Source: Candidatus Thorarchaeota archaeon MP11T_1 (GTDB lineage: Archaea > Asgardarchaeota > Thorarchaeia > Thorarchaeales > Thorarchaeaceae). From it: 26,328 nt of DNA. Location: NCBI GenBank assembly GCA_002825515.1, contig PJET01000039.1, positions 1 to 26,328 of the forward strand. Direction: 5' to 3'. The translations under genes and the position numbers were made by a program. Below, piece after piece: positions 14,273 through 22,869 of this stretch (the first letter of the stretch is position 1; the number at the start of each line of letters is the position of its first letter). Below the pieces are notes generated by a model. It worked only from the letters and a program-made list of their open reading frames with translations. It searched no databases and had not been told where the DNA came from.

Positions 14273-16129
14273 ATGAGCAAATCCAAGCACAACACCATCA
14301 TGAGTGGCAATGAAGCTATAGCAAGAGGTGCTATAGAGGCAGGTATAGGACTCTGTGCATCCTATCCAGGAACCCCTTCAACTGAAATAGCTATGAACCT
14401 CTTCGAGGTGGCTGCAGAGCTGGACATGCACGTCGAGTGGTCGACAAATGAGAAAGTAGCGATGGAGGTTGCTGCTGCTGCAAGTTGGGTTGGAGTTCCT
14501 GCCATTTGTTCCATGAAGTCTCTTGGTCTTAATGTTGCCTCAGATTTTCTGTTAAATCTAAATCTTTCAGGATCAGGAAAAGGGGGACTTGTGATTGTTG
14601 TGTGTGATGACCCGCGAGGGCACAGCTCAAGCAATGAACAAGACTCTAGATTTTTTGCAAAAGCAGCTAAAATTCCACTCTTAGAACCATCAAACCATCA
14701 AGAGGCAAAAGACATCACGATAGAGGCATTTAGAATATCGAAAAAATACCAGATTCCAGTACTCGTTAGAAGCACGACCAGACTTTCACATTCTAGAGGA
14801 TTGGTAAGTGTTGGAAGGGTATCCTCGAGAACAAAGAAAGTAAATGGTATGCAGGAGAAGCTGTACAATATACCCTCTCCGCATCTAAGGCATAGAGATC
14901 TTCTAGAAAAAATGGAAAAAGTAGCAGAGGTGTTTGAAGAGTCGGAATTTAATCATGATAGGAAAATTGAGAACTCGAGCCTCTTGGTTATTTCAAGTGG
15001 TATAAGTTCCCTTTATTCACAAGAAGCGATTCAATCTCTGGAATCACAAAAAATTAGTCATATGAATTTGGGTACTACCAATCCTCTGCCAAAGAGAAGA
15101 ATTATTGAACTTCTCAAAGGTGTGAAGCGTGTTCTTTTCGTTGAGGAAAATGACCCATTCCTGGAAGAGGGAATCAGATCACTTTCTGCTGAGTTAAAGA
15201 AAACCCCAGAATTCTTTGGAAAAATGACCGGACATATTCCCAATTATGGAGAAATGAACACCGATGTGGTGTTGAATGCACTCTTGGCTCTAGTTGGGCA
15301 AGGCAAGAAGAGAGTAGGAGAGCAAGTGGGTAATTTTGCCGACTTGTTAATTGATAGACCTCTAGCGTTCTGTGCAGGATGTACACATCGAAATTTCTAC
15401 TGGTCTATACGGACTGTGAAGAAACGACTTGGCGGCAAACTCGTCGTAGCAGGTGACATCGGGTGTTATTCTCTTGGAATATTCTATGATGAAGCAATGG
15501 ACACGATGCATGCCATGGGTTCGGGCATAGGTGTTGGAAGTGGACTTGGCCAGCTCCAAAGGTTTGGATTTGATTCCAAGGTAGTATCGGTCGCAGGTGA
15601 CTCGACCTTTTTCCATGCGTGTATGCCGGGACTCATCAATGCCAGACATAAGAATGCAGACCTCACATTTGCAATCCTTGATAATGCAACTACTGCAATG
15701 ACTGGCTATCAAGTTCATCCAGGTTCGAAAATTCAGGATGAAAACTTACAGAGAGTTCGGATAGAGAGTCTCGTCAAAGCAGTGGAACCAGACTTTTTCA
15801 CCACAGGAGAGGCGACAGATATCAAATCCATGACGAGTCTACTGCACTCAACGGTACAAAAGAAGGGGCTGAAAGTGCTCTTATTGAATAGTGTATGTAG
15901 ACTTGAGGAAGTCAAGAGGAAACCAGGATTCATTGGTGCAACATCAGTTAAGATAGATCAAGGTCTGTGTAGAGGTGAAAAGTGTAAAATATGTGTAGCA
16001 GACTTTGGATGCCCTGCACTGACTTGGAACCCTGAAACAGACTATCCTGACATATTGAAGCATGTGTGTGTCCAGTGTGGGGCATGTATTGCGATTTGCC
16101 CTCATAATGCTATAGTGGAGGATGGGTGA
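14273..16129 (+). CDS. iorA: Indolepyruvate:ferredoxin oxidoreductase, alpha subunit
   Basis: 618 residues, ATG 14273 with GAGGG 6 bases upstream. The N-terminal pyruvate-ferredoxin-type domain contains GIGLCASYPGTPSTEIA. A thiamine-diphosphate domain in the second half has CAGCTHRNFYW, GDIGCYSLG and GDSTFFHACMPGLINA...NATTAMTG. Two 4Fe-4S sites end the protein (CRGEKCKICVADFGCP and CVQCGACIAICP). The enzyme oxidatively decarboxylates arylpyruvates from aromatic amino acids to aryl-acetyl-CoA and reduces ferredoxin, in the cytoplasm under anoxia. The iorB reading frame overlaps or closely follows the stop. Confidence 0.95.
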   Translation: MSKSKHNTIMSGNEAIARGAIEAGIGLCASYPGTPSTEIAMNLFEVAAELDMHVEWSTNEKVAMEVAAAASWVGVPAICSMKSLGLNVASDFLLNLNLSGSGKGGLVIVVCDDPRGHSSSNEQDSRFFAKAAKIPLLEPSNHQEAKDITIEAFRISKKYQIPVLVRSTTRLSHSRGLVSVGRVSSRTKKVNGMQEKLYNIPSPHLRHRDLLEKMEKVAEVFEESEFNHDRKIENSSLLVISSGISSLYSQEAIQSLESQKISHMNLGTTNPLPKRRIIELLKGVKRVLFVEENDPFLEEGIRSLSAELKKTPEFFGKMTGHIPNYGEMNTDVVLNALLALVGQGKKRVGEQVGNFADLLIDRPLAFCAGCTHRNFYWSIRTVKKRLGGKLVVAGDIGCYSLGIFYDEAMDTMHAMGSGIGVGSGLGQLQRFGFDSKVVSVAGDSTFFHACMPGLINARHKNADLTFAILDNATTAMTGYQVHPGSKIQDENLQRVRIESLVKAVEPDFFTTGEATDIKSMTSLLHSTVQKKGLKVLLLNSVCRLEEVKRKPGFIGATSVKIDQGLCRGEKCKICVADFGCPALTWNPETDYPDILKHVCVQCGACIAICPHNAIVEDG

Positions 16130-16130
16130 A

Positions 16131-16730
16131 ATGAGAGAGCCCTACTCCATTTTGGTTGTTGGTGTCGGAGGACAAGGTAACCTCGTTTGTGGGAGAGTCA
16201 TAGCAGAAGCCTCAGTGAAACAGGGTCTACGACCCATTGTCGGAGACACCTTCGGAGCGTCACGCAGAGGTGGTAGTGTGGTGACCCATATTAGGATTGG
16301 AACTCAGGACTGGGGACCTCTAGTACCAAAAGGTACCGCCGACATTCTTCTTGGTCTTGAACCAGTAGAAGCTCTCCGTACTGCTTTGCGATATGCAGGC
16401 GACAAAACCATCGCAATCGTAAGTATGATGCCTGTACCGCCCTCGAATGTTACCTCTGGAAATATGAAATATCCAGAGATAAATGAGATCAGGAAAGCAC
16501 TCGAGTCTATTTGTCAGGAAGTGTATATTCTGGATACCGAACCAGTTCTGAAGAAGATGGGTTCAACAAGGATTCTGAACTCATACATGATTGGTGCATT
16601 CTCTGCAATAGAGAGTATACCACTTGATCCCAAGAACTTGAAGCGAGCAATCTCAGACATTCTGGACTCGGAAAAGGACATGACTGCGTTCAACGAAGGC
16701 GAAAGAGCCTTGCAAGACAAGAGAACATGA
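16131..16730 (+). CDS. iorB: Indolepyruvate:ferredoxin oxidoreductase, beta subunit
   Basis: 199 residues from ATG 16131, preceded by GGAGG 9 bases upstream. An ATG at 16122 in the same frame is too close to that ribosome-binding site. ILVVGVGGQGNLVCGRVIAEA is the POR gamma-type nucleotide/CoA-proximal motif, and GDTFGASRRGGSVVTHIRIG is typical of IorB. It is the partner of IorA in an alpha2-beta2 complex. It ends at the TGA near 16730, followed by a short gap before the Cys-rich gene. Confidence 0.93.
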   Translation: MREPYSILVVGVGGQGNLVCGRVIAEASVKQGLRPIVGDTFGASRRGGSVVTHIRIGTQDWGPLVPKGTADILLGLEPVEALRTALRYAGDKTIAIVSMMPVPPSNVTSGNMKYPEINEIRKALESICQEVYILDTEPVLKKMGSTRILNSYMIGAFSAIESIPLDPKNLKRAISDILDSEKDMTAFNEGERALQDKRT

Positions 16731-16795
16731 TATTGCTTCCGTTTTCCTTAAGTATCGGTTTGAAAGTGAAAAACCTCACGTGGAATTGGGAGTAA

Positions 16796-17221
16796 TTGAC
16801 TACATTGAAGCGTAATAAGAAACGAAAGACGATAGATGATGTATCGATTAATTCACTATTTGACGATTTTGTAGACACTGAAGTCAAACCTGAAATGAAA
16901 CCAGCAGAGGACCCCTGGAGTGAAGAATACCTTACTAGCCTTTACAAGAAAGAAGCTAGAAGGAAAATCGAGAAGTATAGGAAACCTAGATATACCGCTA
17001 CGGAGGCACCTGTAGCCAAATCAGAACAACCAATCGTATCAGAGAAATCATCTCAGATGAGGAAATGTCAGACATGTTATTATAGCAACAAGACTCGCAA
17101 AGTGAGTGGTTCTTGGTGGTGTCAATGCACAAACCCTGGGCGTTCTATTGAGAGCGAAGTACAGATGCGGTCATGGGTAAAGAGTCAACTGAATCTCCCT
17201 TGCTGGAAATTGCCTGATTGA
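16796..17221 (+). CDS. Uncharacterised protein with C-terminal Cys-rich zinc-site candidate
   Basis: 141 residues from TTG 16796; TTG 16805 is equally possible, with GGGAG at 16788-16792 upstream of both. The N-terminal half is highly charged and probably disordered (NKKRKTID, KPEMKPAEDPW). The C-terminal 55 residues are compact and Cys/Trp-rich: CQTC (Cys91, Cys94), WWCQC (Cys109, Cys111), TNPGR, then SWVKSQLNLPCW (Cys136). Four or five cysteines in this spacing suggest a structural zinc site. I recognise no named family. It is downstream of iorB on the same strand and tail-to-tail (5 bases) with the propeller-GTPase gene. Confidence 0.65.
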   Translation: MTTLKRNKKRKTIDDVSINSLFDDFVDTEVKPEMKPAEDPWSEEYLTSLYKKEARRKIEKYRKPRYTATEAPVAKSEQPIVSEKSSQMRKCQTCYYSNKTRKVSGSWWCQCTNPGRSIESEVQMRSWVKSQLNLPCWKLPD

Positions 17222-17226
17222 GAGAT

Positions 17227-19536
17227 TCACATTCTCGACTTCTTGTCTTCCTGGTGCTTGCGCGCCTCACGCCACATGACCTCAGCAAGCACTGTGAACA
17301 TGTCAGCTACACCCTCACCAGTCTTCGCAGATGACTCCATGTACAGGAACCCTTGATCTTCAGCCCAGCGCTTTGCCTCATCAGAAGGCACAGCACGGTC
17401 GGGTAGATCTGTCTTGTTGCCAACGCAGACTATGGGTACACGCACTCCTATGGACTCATCAGCCTCTTGAACCCACTTGGATAGTTCAGTGAAGGAACGG
17501 CGTCGCGTAACGTCAAACACTATGATGATACCCGCTGCACCAGAGTAGTACATCTTCCGCACTGCTTTGAATCGTGCTTGTCCGGCTACGTCCCACGCCT
17601 GCAGCTTGATACCTGTAGAGTACTCTTTCTCTGGTGGTGAGATGTGTGTGAGTTTGACAGCGAACTGACTACCAATTGTTGTCTTATAGTCACGCTCGAA
17701 GACACCAGTCACGTATCGATTGACGAGAGTTGTCTTTCCGACAGCACCTTCTCCAATGACCATTGTTTTGAATAGGAACTGATAAGAATCTGCAGCGGTT
17801 CCTGGCTGTGGAGGTTTTGGTCTTCTGCACCGTATCTCTGATACTAGTTGGCTCTCGACATCAGATACTACCGCGGTCGTCACTGTTTCTTCAGGAGTTG
17901 GCTCAGCAGCGAGGGCTTCAATATCATCAATCTCCGCCATTGCAGCACTGCTTTCATCAGCACCAAAAAGCTGGTCGAGAAGTTCTTCTGCAGCTTTTAG
18001 TGAGTCAGCGCTATCTTGAGCCATTGTTGTATGCAAGATCTCAGATGCTTTGTCCCGTACTTCACCTGTTGCAAACCCAGTGCCAACTACAGGTCCGAAT
18101 GGAGTTTCTTCGGTCACCACTGGGGGTTCATATGTTTCGGTGGGTTCTACAGGCACAGGTGCTATTGCTGCAGGAGCTGCTGTGGCTGCACCTTTTTCGA
18201 CAAGGATGGCAGTCTCTGGTGTAGTCACTTGTCTGACCTTACCACTAGCGTCAGTCCACATTAGAACGATGGGTCTAACAATCACAGTACCCTCTTCTTT
18301 TGGTATTAATTTGACTTCCACGCATTTACTCTCTCCTGGAGCAAGGTCAAAGCGTAGTTGCTGTGGATCGACCTCCATGTGGTCTTTGGGGAACCAATAG
18401 ATTTTACCTGATACACCATTGATTTGCTGGTCACTAACATTATAGACTGTTACTTTGCCTCTAAGTTCTGCACCAGTCTTGGTTTCTGGACTCACCTCTA
18501 ATGTTGGGATAATCTTGTAGAGACCCTCAAGGACTTTCAAGGGGCCGTCAGAAACACCTACTTGAACCTCTTTTCGACCATCACCGCCAGCATCGCCAAC
18601 ATTGATGGAGAGAATCTTCTTCCCAATGTCAACTGACGCCAGCTGATTAAGGTCAGCCATTTGAAGACTGTAGAAGTTAATCTTGAAATCAGAGGTAGCT
18701 ACAACAATCTCATCTTGGTGGTCAGCATTCAATTCTTCAATCCTAATTGATAATGCTTTCACATTTTCAAGTTTGGAGAATAGATCCAGCTTGCTCTCTT
18801 CATTTCGATAAATACGAATTGAACCATCATGAGTGACAACACCCAACTCCATCTTCCTGTCACCAAGTACATCACCTGCAGCGACAGAGATCACAGGACT
18901 TGGTAATTCAATGACTTCTATCTGTTCCACAGAATGATCGCGAACCTTGAAGACTCTTAGAGTGCGGTCTCTATTTCCTGTGACTATCTCCTCGATCTCG
19001 TCACCTATTACATCACACGTACCAATCGCAATGGGCATGTCATCGAGTTTATGGTTCACAAACTGTGTGATTTTGTTCGCAGTGTCCATTTGGAGAATTC
19101 GTAGCGTGGAATCACTCCCGCCAACAAGGATTTCATTCTTCTCATCACCAGTAACATCGGTGACATGAACAGTTGTGACAAAACGATCAACAGGAAATTG
19201 AGCTAGGAGTTCCAGCTGACCACTAGGAGCATATCGATACACTTGGATTGTTCCAGCCTCGCCCGGTTTCTCTCCAGGGCCTATTGCACGCCCAATTACA
19301 AGTTCCATTTGTCCATCATTATTTGCATCTGCAATCTTGATGGAAAGAATACTACCACCAACATCATGTTGTGCAAGAAATGCGATTTCGCTCTTGTTGG
19401 CATCGTAGAGACGTAGAACTCCGTCACGACCACCAGTGCATAGTTCAGCTGTCCCATTACCAGTTACATCTCCAACTGCAATAGCGCTCGTACTCTCGTC
19501 ATCTTCTATCTCGAACAATACTTTTGGTGAACCCAA
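17227..19536 (-). CDS. Beta-propeller / Ig-like / Rab-like small GTPase fusion protein
   Basis: 769 residues from TTG 19536, the only start codon before an upstream stop, with AGGAAGG about 8 bases before it. Residues 1 to about 345 hold seven FG-GAP/VCBS-like blades, each with a D-x-T/N-G-D-x-x-x-E-I/L-x-x-G-x-x-D-G-x-L-R-x-Y pattern. About 352-455 is an Ig-like strand-rich domain and about 456-584 an Ala/Pro/Glu-rich linker. The last 185 residues are a complete Ras/Rab-type GTPase: GEGAVGKTT (595-603), TTIGSQF switch I, WDVAGQ (648-653, keeping the catalytic Gln), NKTD (707-710) and SSAK (735-738). No signal peptide and no C-terminal prenylation Cys is visible, so it is probably cytoplasmic. 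Rab-like GTPases of this quality are typical of Asgard archaea. The fusion suggests a switch coupled to a protein-binding platform. Confidence 0.9.
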   Translation of the reverse strand: MGSPKVLFEIEDDESTSAIAVGDVTGNGTAELCTGGRDGVLRLYDANKSEIAFLAQHDVGGSILSIKIADANNDGQMELVIGRAIGPGEKPGEAGTIQVYRYAPSGQLELLAQFPVDRFVTTVHVTDVTGDEKNEILVGGSDSTLRILQMDTANKITQFVNHKLDDMPIAIGTCDVIGDEIEEIVTGNRDRTLRVFKVRDHSVEQIEVIELPSPVISVAAGDVLGDRKMELGVVTHDGSIRIYRNEESKLDLFSKLENVKALSIRIEELNADHQDEIVVATSDFKINFYSLQMADLNQLASVDIGKKILSINVGDAGGDGRKEVQVGVSDGPLKVLEGLYKIIPTLEVSPETKTGAELRGKVTVYNVSDQQINGVSGKIYWFPKDHMEVDPQQLRFDLAPGESKCVEVKLIPKEEGTVIVRPIVLMWTDASGKVRQVTTPETAILVEKGAATAAPAAIAPVPVEPTETYEPPVVTEETPFGPVVGTGFATGEVRDKASEILHTTMAQDSADSLKAAEELLDQLFGADESSAAMAEIDDIEALAAEPTPEETVTTAVVSDVESQLVSEIRCRRPKPPQPGTAADSYQFLFKTMVIGEGAVGKTTLVNRYVTGVFERDYKTTIGSQFAVKLTHISPPEKEYSTGIKLQAWDVAGQARFKAVRKMYYSGAAGIIIVFDVTRRRSFTELSKWVQEADESIGVRVPIVCVGNKTDLPDRAVPSDEAKRWAEDQGFLYMESSAKTGEGVADMFTVLAEVMWREARKHQEDKKSRM

Positions 19537-19574
19537 GTCAGCAACCTTCCTGTTGATATTGGCATCAATGGTAT

Positions 19575-19688
19575 TGACTATATTTTGATGTGCCTATTAC
19601 AACTATTGAATGAATCAGGTGCCTTTTTTTACTTTGTTGGGTCAGCCTCTTATCATTCAATGGCTTGTCAAGAGCACAGCATTTAACA
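19575..19688. promoter_or_regulatory. Divergent promoter region, propeller-GTPase and ABC ATPase
   Basis: Minus-strand AAATATAGTC near 19577-19586 would start transcription about 15-20 bases before the TTG at 19536. Plus-strand CATTTAACA at 19680-19688 would start it close to ATG 19721. Both are moderate matches. Confidence 0.4.
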
Positions 19689-19720
19689 GATTAAGAGTTT
19701 TTGTTCTCTTGATTCAAAAA

Positions 19721-20500
19721 ATGCCTAAACTTTCAGTTCGAAATCTCTCAAAGTCCTATCCAAATGGGAATTCAGAAGAAATCGAGGTGCTTGACAATAT
19801 CTCATTTGATGTGCATGAGGGGGAATTGTTAGGCATTGTTGGACCTAGCGGATGTGGAAAGACGACTCTATTGAAGATAATTGCAGGACTACTAGAAGCT
19901 GATGAAGGACAGGTCTTCATAGATAGTGAAGAGGTGCGTCCAGGACATAATCGGGTGGGGTACATATTTCAGCAAGAGTCACTTTTTCCATGGAGAACAG
20001 TCAAACAGAACATTCAGTTCGGACTTGAGATTGGTAAGTTTGACAAGTCTGATATGAGCGCCAGAATAAAGGAAATAATCGAAATTGTGGGAATGGAAGG
20101 TCTTGAAGACAACTATCCACACGAGATATCAGGTGGTCAAGCAAGAAAAATAGAGATGGCTCGTAGTTTAGTTGTGTCACCTGACATTTTGGTTGCTGAT
20201 GAGGCATTTTCGAATCTCGATGCGCAAACAAGAAACTATCTTCAAGAGGAGTTTCTTCGGATCCAACAAAGAACAGGTTCAACAATCATTTTTGTATCAC
20301 ACAACGTTGATGAAGCTGTTTTCATGTCCGACCGAATTTTGGTTCTAAGTAATATTCCTGCAAAAATTCTGATTGAATACGCGGTTGATATACCAAAACC
20401 AAGAATAAGAACATCACAGGAATGCTTGGCATATAGAAGTGATATTCTTGGTCTTCTTAAAGTAGAGCAAGAGAAAGCAATGAGTCGTGCTAGACAGTAA
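19721..20500 (+). CDS. ABC transporter ATP-binding protein (nitrate/sulfonate/taurine type)
   Basis: 259 residues from ATG 19721 (MPKLSVRNLSKSYP); the open frame begins at 19610, but those 37 residues precede the conserved start and overlap the promoter. Walker A GPSGCGKTT, Q-loop FQQESLFPW, signature ISGGQARKIEMAR, Walker B ILVADEAFSNLD and the H-loop VSHNVDEA are complete, so it should hydrolyse ATP. Sequence style matches the SsuB/TauB/NrtD group. The Walker B has Ala where Pro is usual (DEA). It is convergent with the permease gene and overlaps its end by 11 bases, so permease and ATPase are on separate transcripts. Confidence 0.9.
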   Translation: MPKLSVRNLSKSYPNGNSEEIEVLDNISFDVHEGELLGIVGPSGCGKTTLLKIIAGLLEADEGQVFIDSEEVRPGHNRVGYIFQQESLFPWRTVKQNIQFGLEIGKFDKSDMSARIKEIIEIVGMEGLEDNYPHEISGGQARKIEMARSLVVSPDILVADEAFSNLDAQTRNYLQEEFLRIQQRTGSTIIFVSHNVDEAVFMSDRILVLSNIPAKILIEYAVDIPKPRIRTSQECLAYRSDILGLLKVEQEKAMSRARQ

Positions 20501-21329
20501 CAGTCTGCCTCCATTTGAGCAAACGTTTCTCTATGAAGAGAAAGAAATAGCTGAACAGGAACCCAATCAAGCCTATCATCAACATACTGATGATTACTGC
20601 ACCTGTCCTTCCGACTTGCCACATAATCAGAACGAGATAACCAAGCCCAAGCCCTCCTCCAATCATCTCAGCTGCTACGAGACACATCCACCCAATCCCA
20701 AAACCAATTCTAAATCCTGCAAATATCTCGGGTCCTGCTGATGGAATGACAATCTTCCTTAGAATCTCTCCTTCACTTGCTCCGAATGTCTTTGCCACAT
20801 CAATATGAACTGGCTCAGTCCGTTTTACTCCGGTTGTAGTGTTGATCAGAATTGGAAAGAAAGCACCCACCCATATTATGAAGACCTGAGCACCAAGCAG
20901 ATTGCGTGAGAACATGAGAATTGCAAGGGGGATCCAAGCAATCGGAGGAATTGGACGCATTGCTTCTACAACTGGGTTGAGGATTGAATCTACGATTCGA
21001 TATCTCCCAATAGCCATTCCTAGCGGAACAGCTGTAAGGATAGCTAAAGCAAATCCAATTACAACTCTGAACAAGCTCAAGCTGACATGATCAATTAGAA
21101 AATACCCCTCACTGTCTCCCTCCATTACTAGTCTTACAAAGGCTTCAATCACCTCTGTAAGAGAAGACCGGGCGAGTTCAGCTATCAGATACCATAGCAC
21201 GATTAGAACAATTATAGGGACCGCAATTTTCAGAAGAATGAATTCAGCTACTGAAGTTAGAGACCAACGAGACTCTGAATCAACTTCAGGCTGTAGGTCT
21301 TCTTGGTTTCCTTTCACTACCTCAGTCAT
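20490..21329 (-). CDS. ABC transporter permease (SsuC/TauC-like)
   Basis: 279 residues from ATG 21329; a TTG at 21338 would add three, and the GAGGAG between the two is too close to serve the ATG, so the start is uncertain. About six hydrophobic helices, the first near residues 30-52, and the EAA loop (AKTFGASEGEILRKIVIPSAGPEIFAGFRIGFGIGW) that docks on the ATPase identify a binding-protein-dependent transport permease. It lies about 47 bases downstream of the binding-protein gene on the same strand. The transported compound (nitrate, sulfonate, bicarbonate, pyrimidine precursor or other) is not determined by sequence. Confidence 0.9.
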   Translation of the reverse strand: MTEVVKGNQEDLQPEVDSESRWSLTSVAEFILLKIAVPIIVLIVLWYLIAELARSSLTEVIEAFVRLVMEGDSEGYFLIDHVSLSLFRVVIGFALAILTAVPLGMAIGRYRIVDSILNPVVEAMRPIPPIAWIPLAILMFSRNLLGAQVFIIWVGAFFPILINTTTGVKRTEPVHIDVAKTFGASEGEILRKIVIPSAGPEIFAGFRIGFGIGWMCLVAAEMIGGGLGLGYLVLIMWQVGRTGAVIISMLMIGLIGFLFSYFFLFIEKRLLKWRQTVTV

Positions 21330-21376
21330 TCTCCTCAATCATGCCAGATTAAGTACTGCTTTTCTGTCTGTCGCTT

Positions 21377-22369
21377 CTAACAACAGAGGAGTGATTCCTC
21401 AATATAGGTCTGGTTGATGAACCCATCAAGGAAATCCGGAATACTTGGAGGAATGTTGTCAATCTGATTCTCAGATAATAGGAAATCAAGATACATCTCG
21501 ATCCCAGTGACATTCACGTTGTAGTCGAAAATAATCCTGTTGAAGGCAGTTGTGACTGGGGTTTCATCCATTTCAAGCCAGTCAATGGCAATCGCAATAG
21601 CCTCGGTAGGATGTGTGACGATCCAATCAGTTGCTTCTTGGTGAATCTGAACAACCTTCTGAACCAATTCAGGGTTTTCAGCCAAGAAGGTATTGTCAGC
21701 GGCCAAAACACAGCATGGATGACGAGGCCAGATATCACCGGAAAGGACCAAAGGTACAGTCTTGTTCTGGTATTCAGATAATGCATTGAATGGTTCCCAA
21801 GCAATAAATGCGGGATTCTCAGGGGACAGCGAATCAGCCATCGATGATGGCGCAACAGAGAGAGGATTGATATCGCTGTAATTGAGACCAGTCTGATTAA
21901 GCGCTAGTCGGAGAAGGAAGTTTTGCACTGTAGGGGGTCCCGGATGATAGACACCCTTACCAGCAAGATCTGATATGGTTGTGACGTGCCCCAGATCGTA
22001 CTCATTCTTGTCAACCATGATTGCAGATCCTTCCAGATTTGCAGCCGCAAGAATGGTGACCATAATTTCTGCATTAAGACGCTTAGTCAATGCGGGAGCT
22101 GCTCCGAGATAGCCCATATCGATTTGACCAGACTGGAAACCATCCATCTCAAATCCGCCGTTACCATATGATACTAAGTCAATAGTGATACCCTCACGTT
22201 CGAAGTATCCATTCTCAATTGCAACTCTGAGAGCTAGCTGGTGAAGATCCTTCGAGAGGTAGCCTATTCTGACATCAGGTTCAGGAGCAGGATTCCAGAC
22301 TACCACTAATGCAATAGACGCAATTATTATTGCAGCAACAGCAATAGCAACTGCCTGATCTCGTTCCAA
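21377..22369 (-). CDS. ABC transporter substrate-binding protein (NitT/TauT type)
   Basis: 330 residues from TTG 22369, with GAGGT 9 bases upstream. An N-terminal hydrophobic helix (about residues 5-26) without a lipobox Cys suggests a membrane anchor or uncleaved signal. The mature part has the family's VRIGYLSKDLHQLALRVAIENGYFEREGI opening, a DMGYLGAAPAL ligand loop, a PAFIAWEPFN stretch and a HPCCVLAA motif, and ends in two adjacent cysteines (LLCC). Those cysteines and the HPCC pair might form disulfides or bind metal, which is speculation. It is first in the minus-strand transporter operon. Confidence 0.85.
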   Translation of the reverse strand: MERDQAVAIAVAAIIIASIALVVVWNPAPEPDVRIGYLSKDLHQLALRVAIENGYFEREGITIDLVSYGNGGFEMDGFQSGQIDMGYLGAAPALTKRLNAEIMVTILAAANLEGSAIMVDKNEYDLGHVTTISDLAGKGVYHPGPPTVQNFLLRLALNQTGLNYSDINPLSVAPSSMADSLSPENPAFIAWEPFNALSEYQNKTVPLVLSGDIWPRHPCCVLAADNTFLAENPELVQKVVQIHQEATDWIVTHPTEAIAIAIDWLEMDETPVTTAFNRIIFDYNVNVTGIEMYLDFLLSENQIDNIPPSIPDFLDGFINQTYIEESLLCC

Positions 22370-22401
22370 GTTCAGATAACCTCAAAATAATGCCATATGA
22401 A

Positions 22402-22437
22402 TCATATAAGAGGCTTGAGATTTGGGACTTTAAATTC
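22402..22437. promoter_or_regulatory. Divergent promoter region, binding protein and Alba-like gene
   Basis: Minus-strand CTTATATG near 22403-22410 sits about 35 bases before the TTG at 22369, and plus-strand CTTTAAATTC near 22428-22437 about 37-46 bases before ATG 22474. Both are plausible box A elements for short-leader transcripts. Confidence 0.4.
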
Positions 22438-22473
22438 ATCAAGTTGATTAGTTAGAGTTCACATCCTAAAGCC

Positions 22474-22848
22474 ATGCCAATTCGAGATCGCATTCCTGAC
22501 CAGTTGAAGATAGGTAAAGAGGTCATTGCGATAACCATTGATGATGACATAGCGGTTTATCCAACTAGTGACTATATCCTTCTTGAGATATCCCATAAGG
22601 CAGGAAAGGTAAACATTCCCAAAGTTGCTAACACACTCCGTGGCTTAGTAAAAGATGATAATCTGATGGTTGCAATACGTGGCTTTGGCTTCAAGGGAAT
22701 TGGTCTAGCTGTAAGAGTTGCTCACGAACTAAAGGTCAGAGAAACCAATTTCACTTACGAAATGACATTTGACACATTTGATGCTACTGATCCGAAAACT
22801 GAACAGCCTGTCACCAGCGTTCAAATAATTGTCATGCCACCGGAATAG
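22474..22848 (+). CDS. Small Alba-like protein
   Basis: 124 residues. The centre (KVNIPKVANTLRGLVKDDNLMVAIRGFGFKGIGLAVRVAHELK) follows the Alba-fold plan: a helix beginning near the usual lysine/asparagine region, a strand with I-R-G-F-G-F in place of the typical K-A-R-G-R, and a second helix with A-V-R-V-A. A final strand SVQIIVMPPE closes the fold. Alba proteins bind DNA or RNA in archaea. The basic loop is weaker than in classical Alba, so this may be a diverged paralogue with another role. It is followed 21 bases later by the Cys/His membrane protein gene on the same strand, perhaps co-transcribed. Confidence 0.45.
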   Translation: MPIRDRIPDQLKIGKEVIAITIDDDIAVYPTSDYILLEISHKAGKVNIPKVANTLRGLVKDDNLMVAIRGFGFKGIGLAVRVAHELKVRETNFTYEMTFDTFDATDPKTEQPVTSVQIIVMPPE

Positions 22849-22869
22849 TGCTCATGGAGAGTATACTTC

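Noticed and set aside
17808..18400. Plus-strand open frames opposite the propeller-GTPase linker
   Set aside because: They are shadows of the Ala/Pro/Glu-rich linker; the minus-strand protein has clear domains on both sides.
19610..19720. N-terminal extension of the ABC ATPase
   Set aside because: It contains the promoter region and is unlike the family; MPKLSV at 19721 is the normal start.
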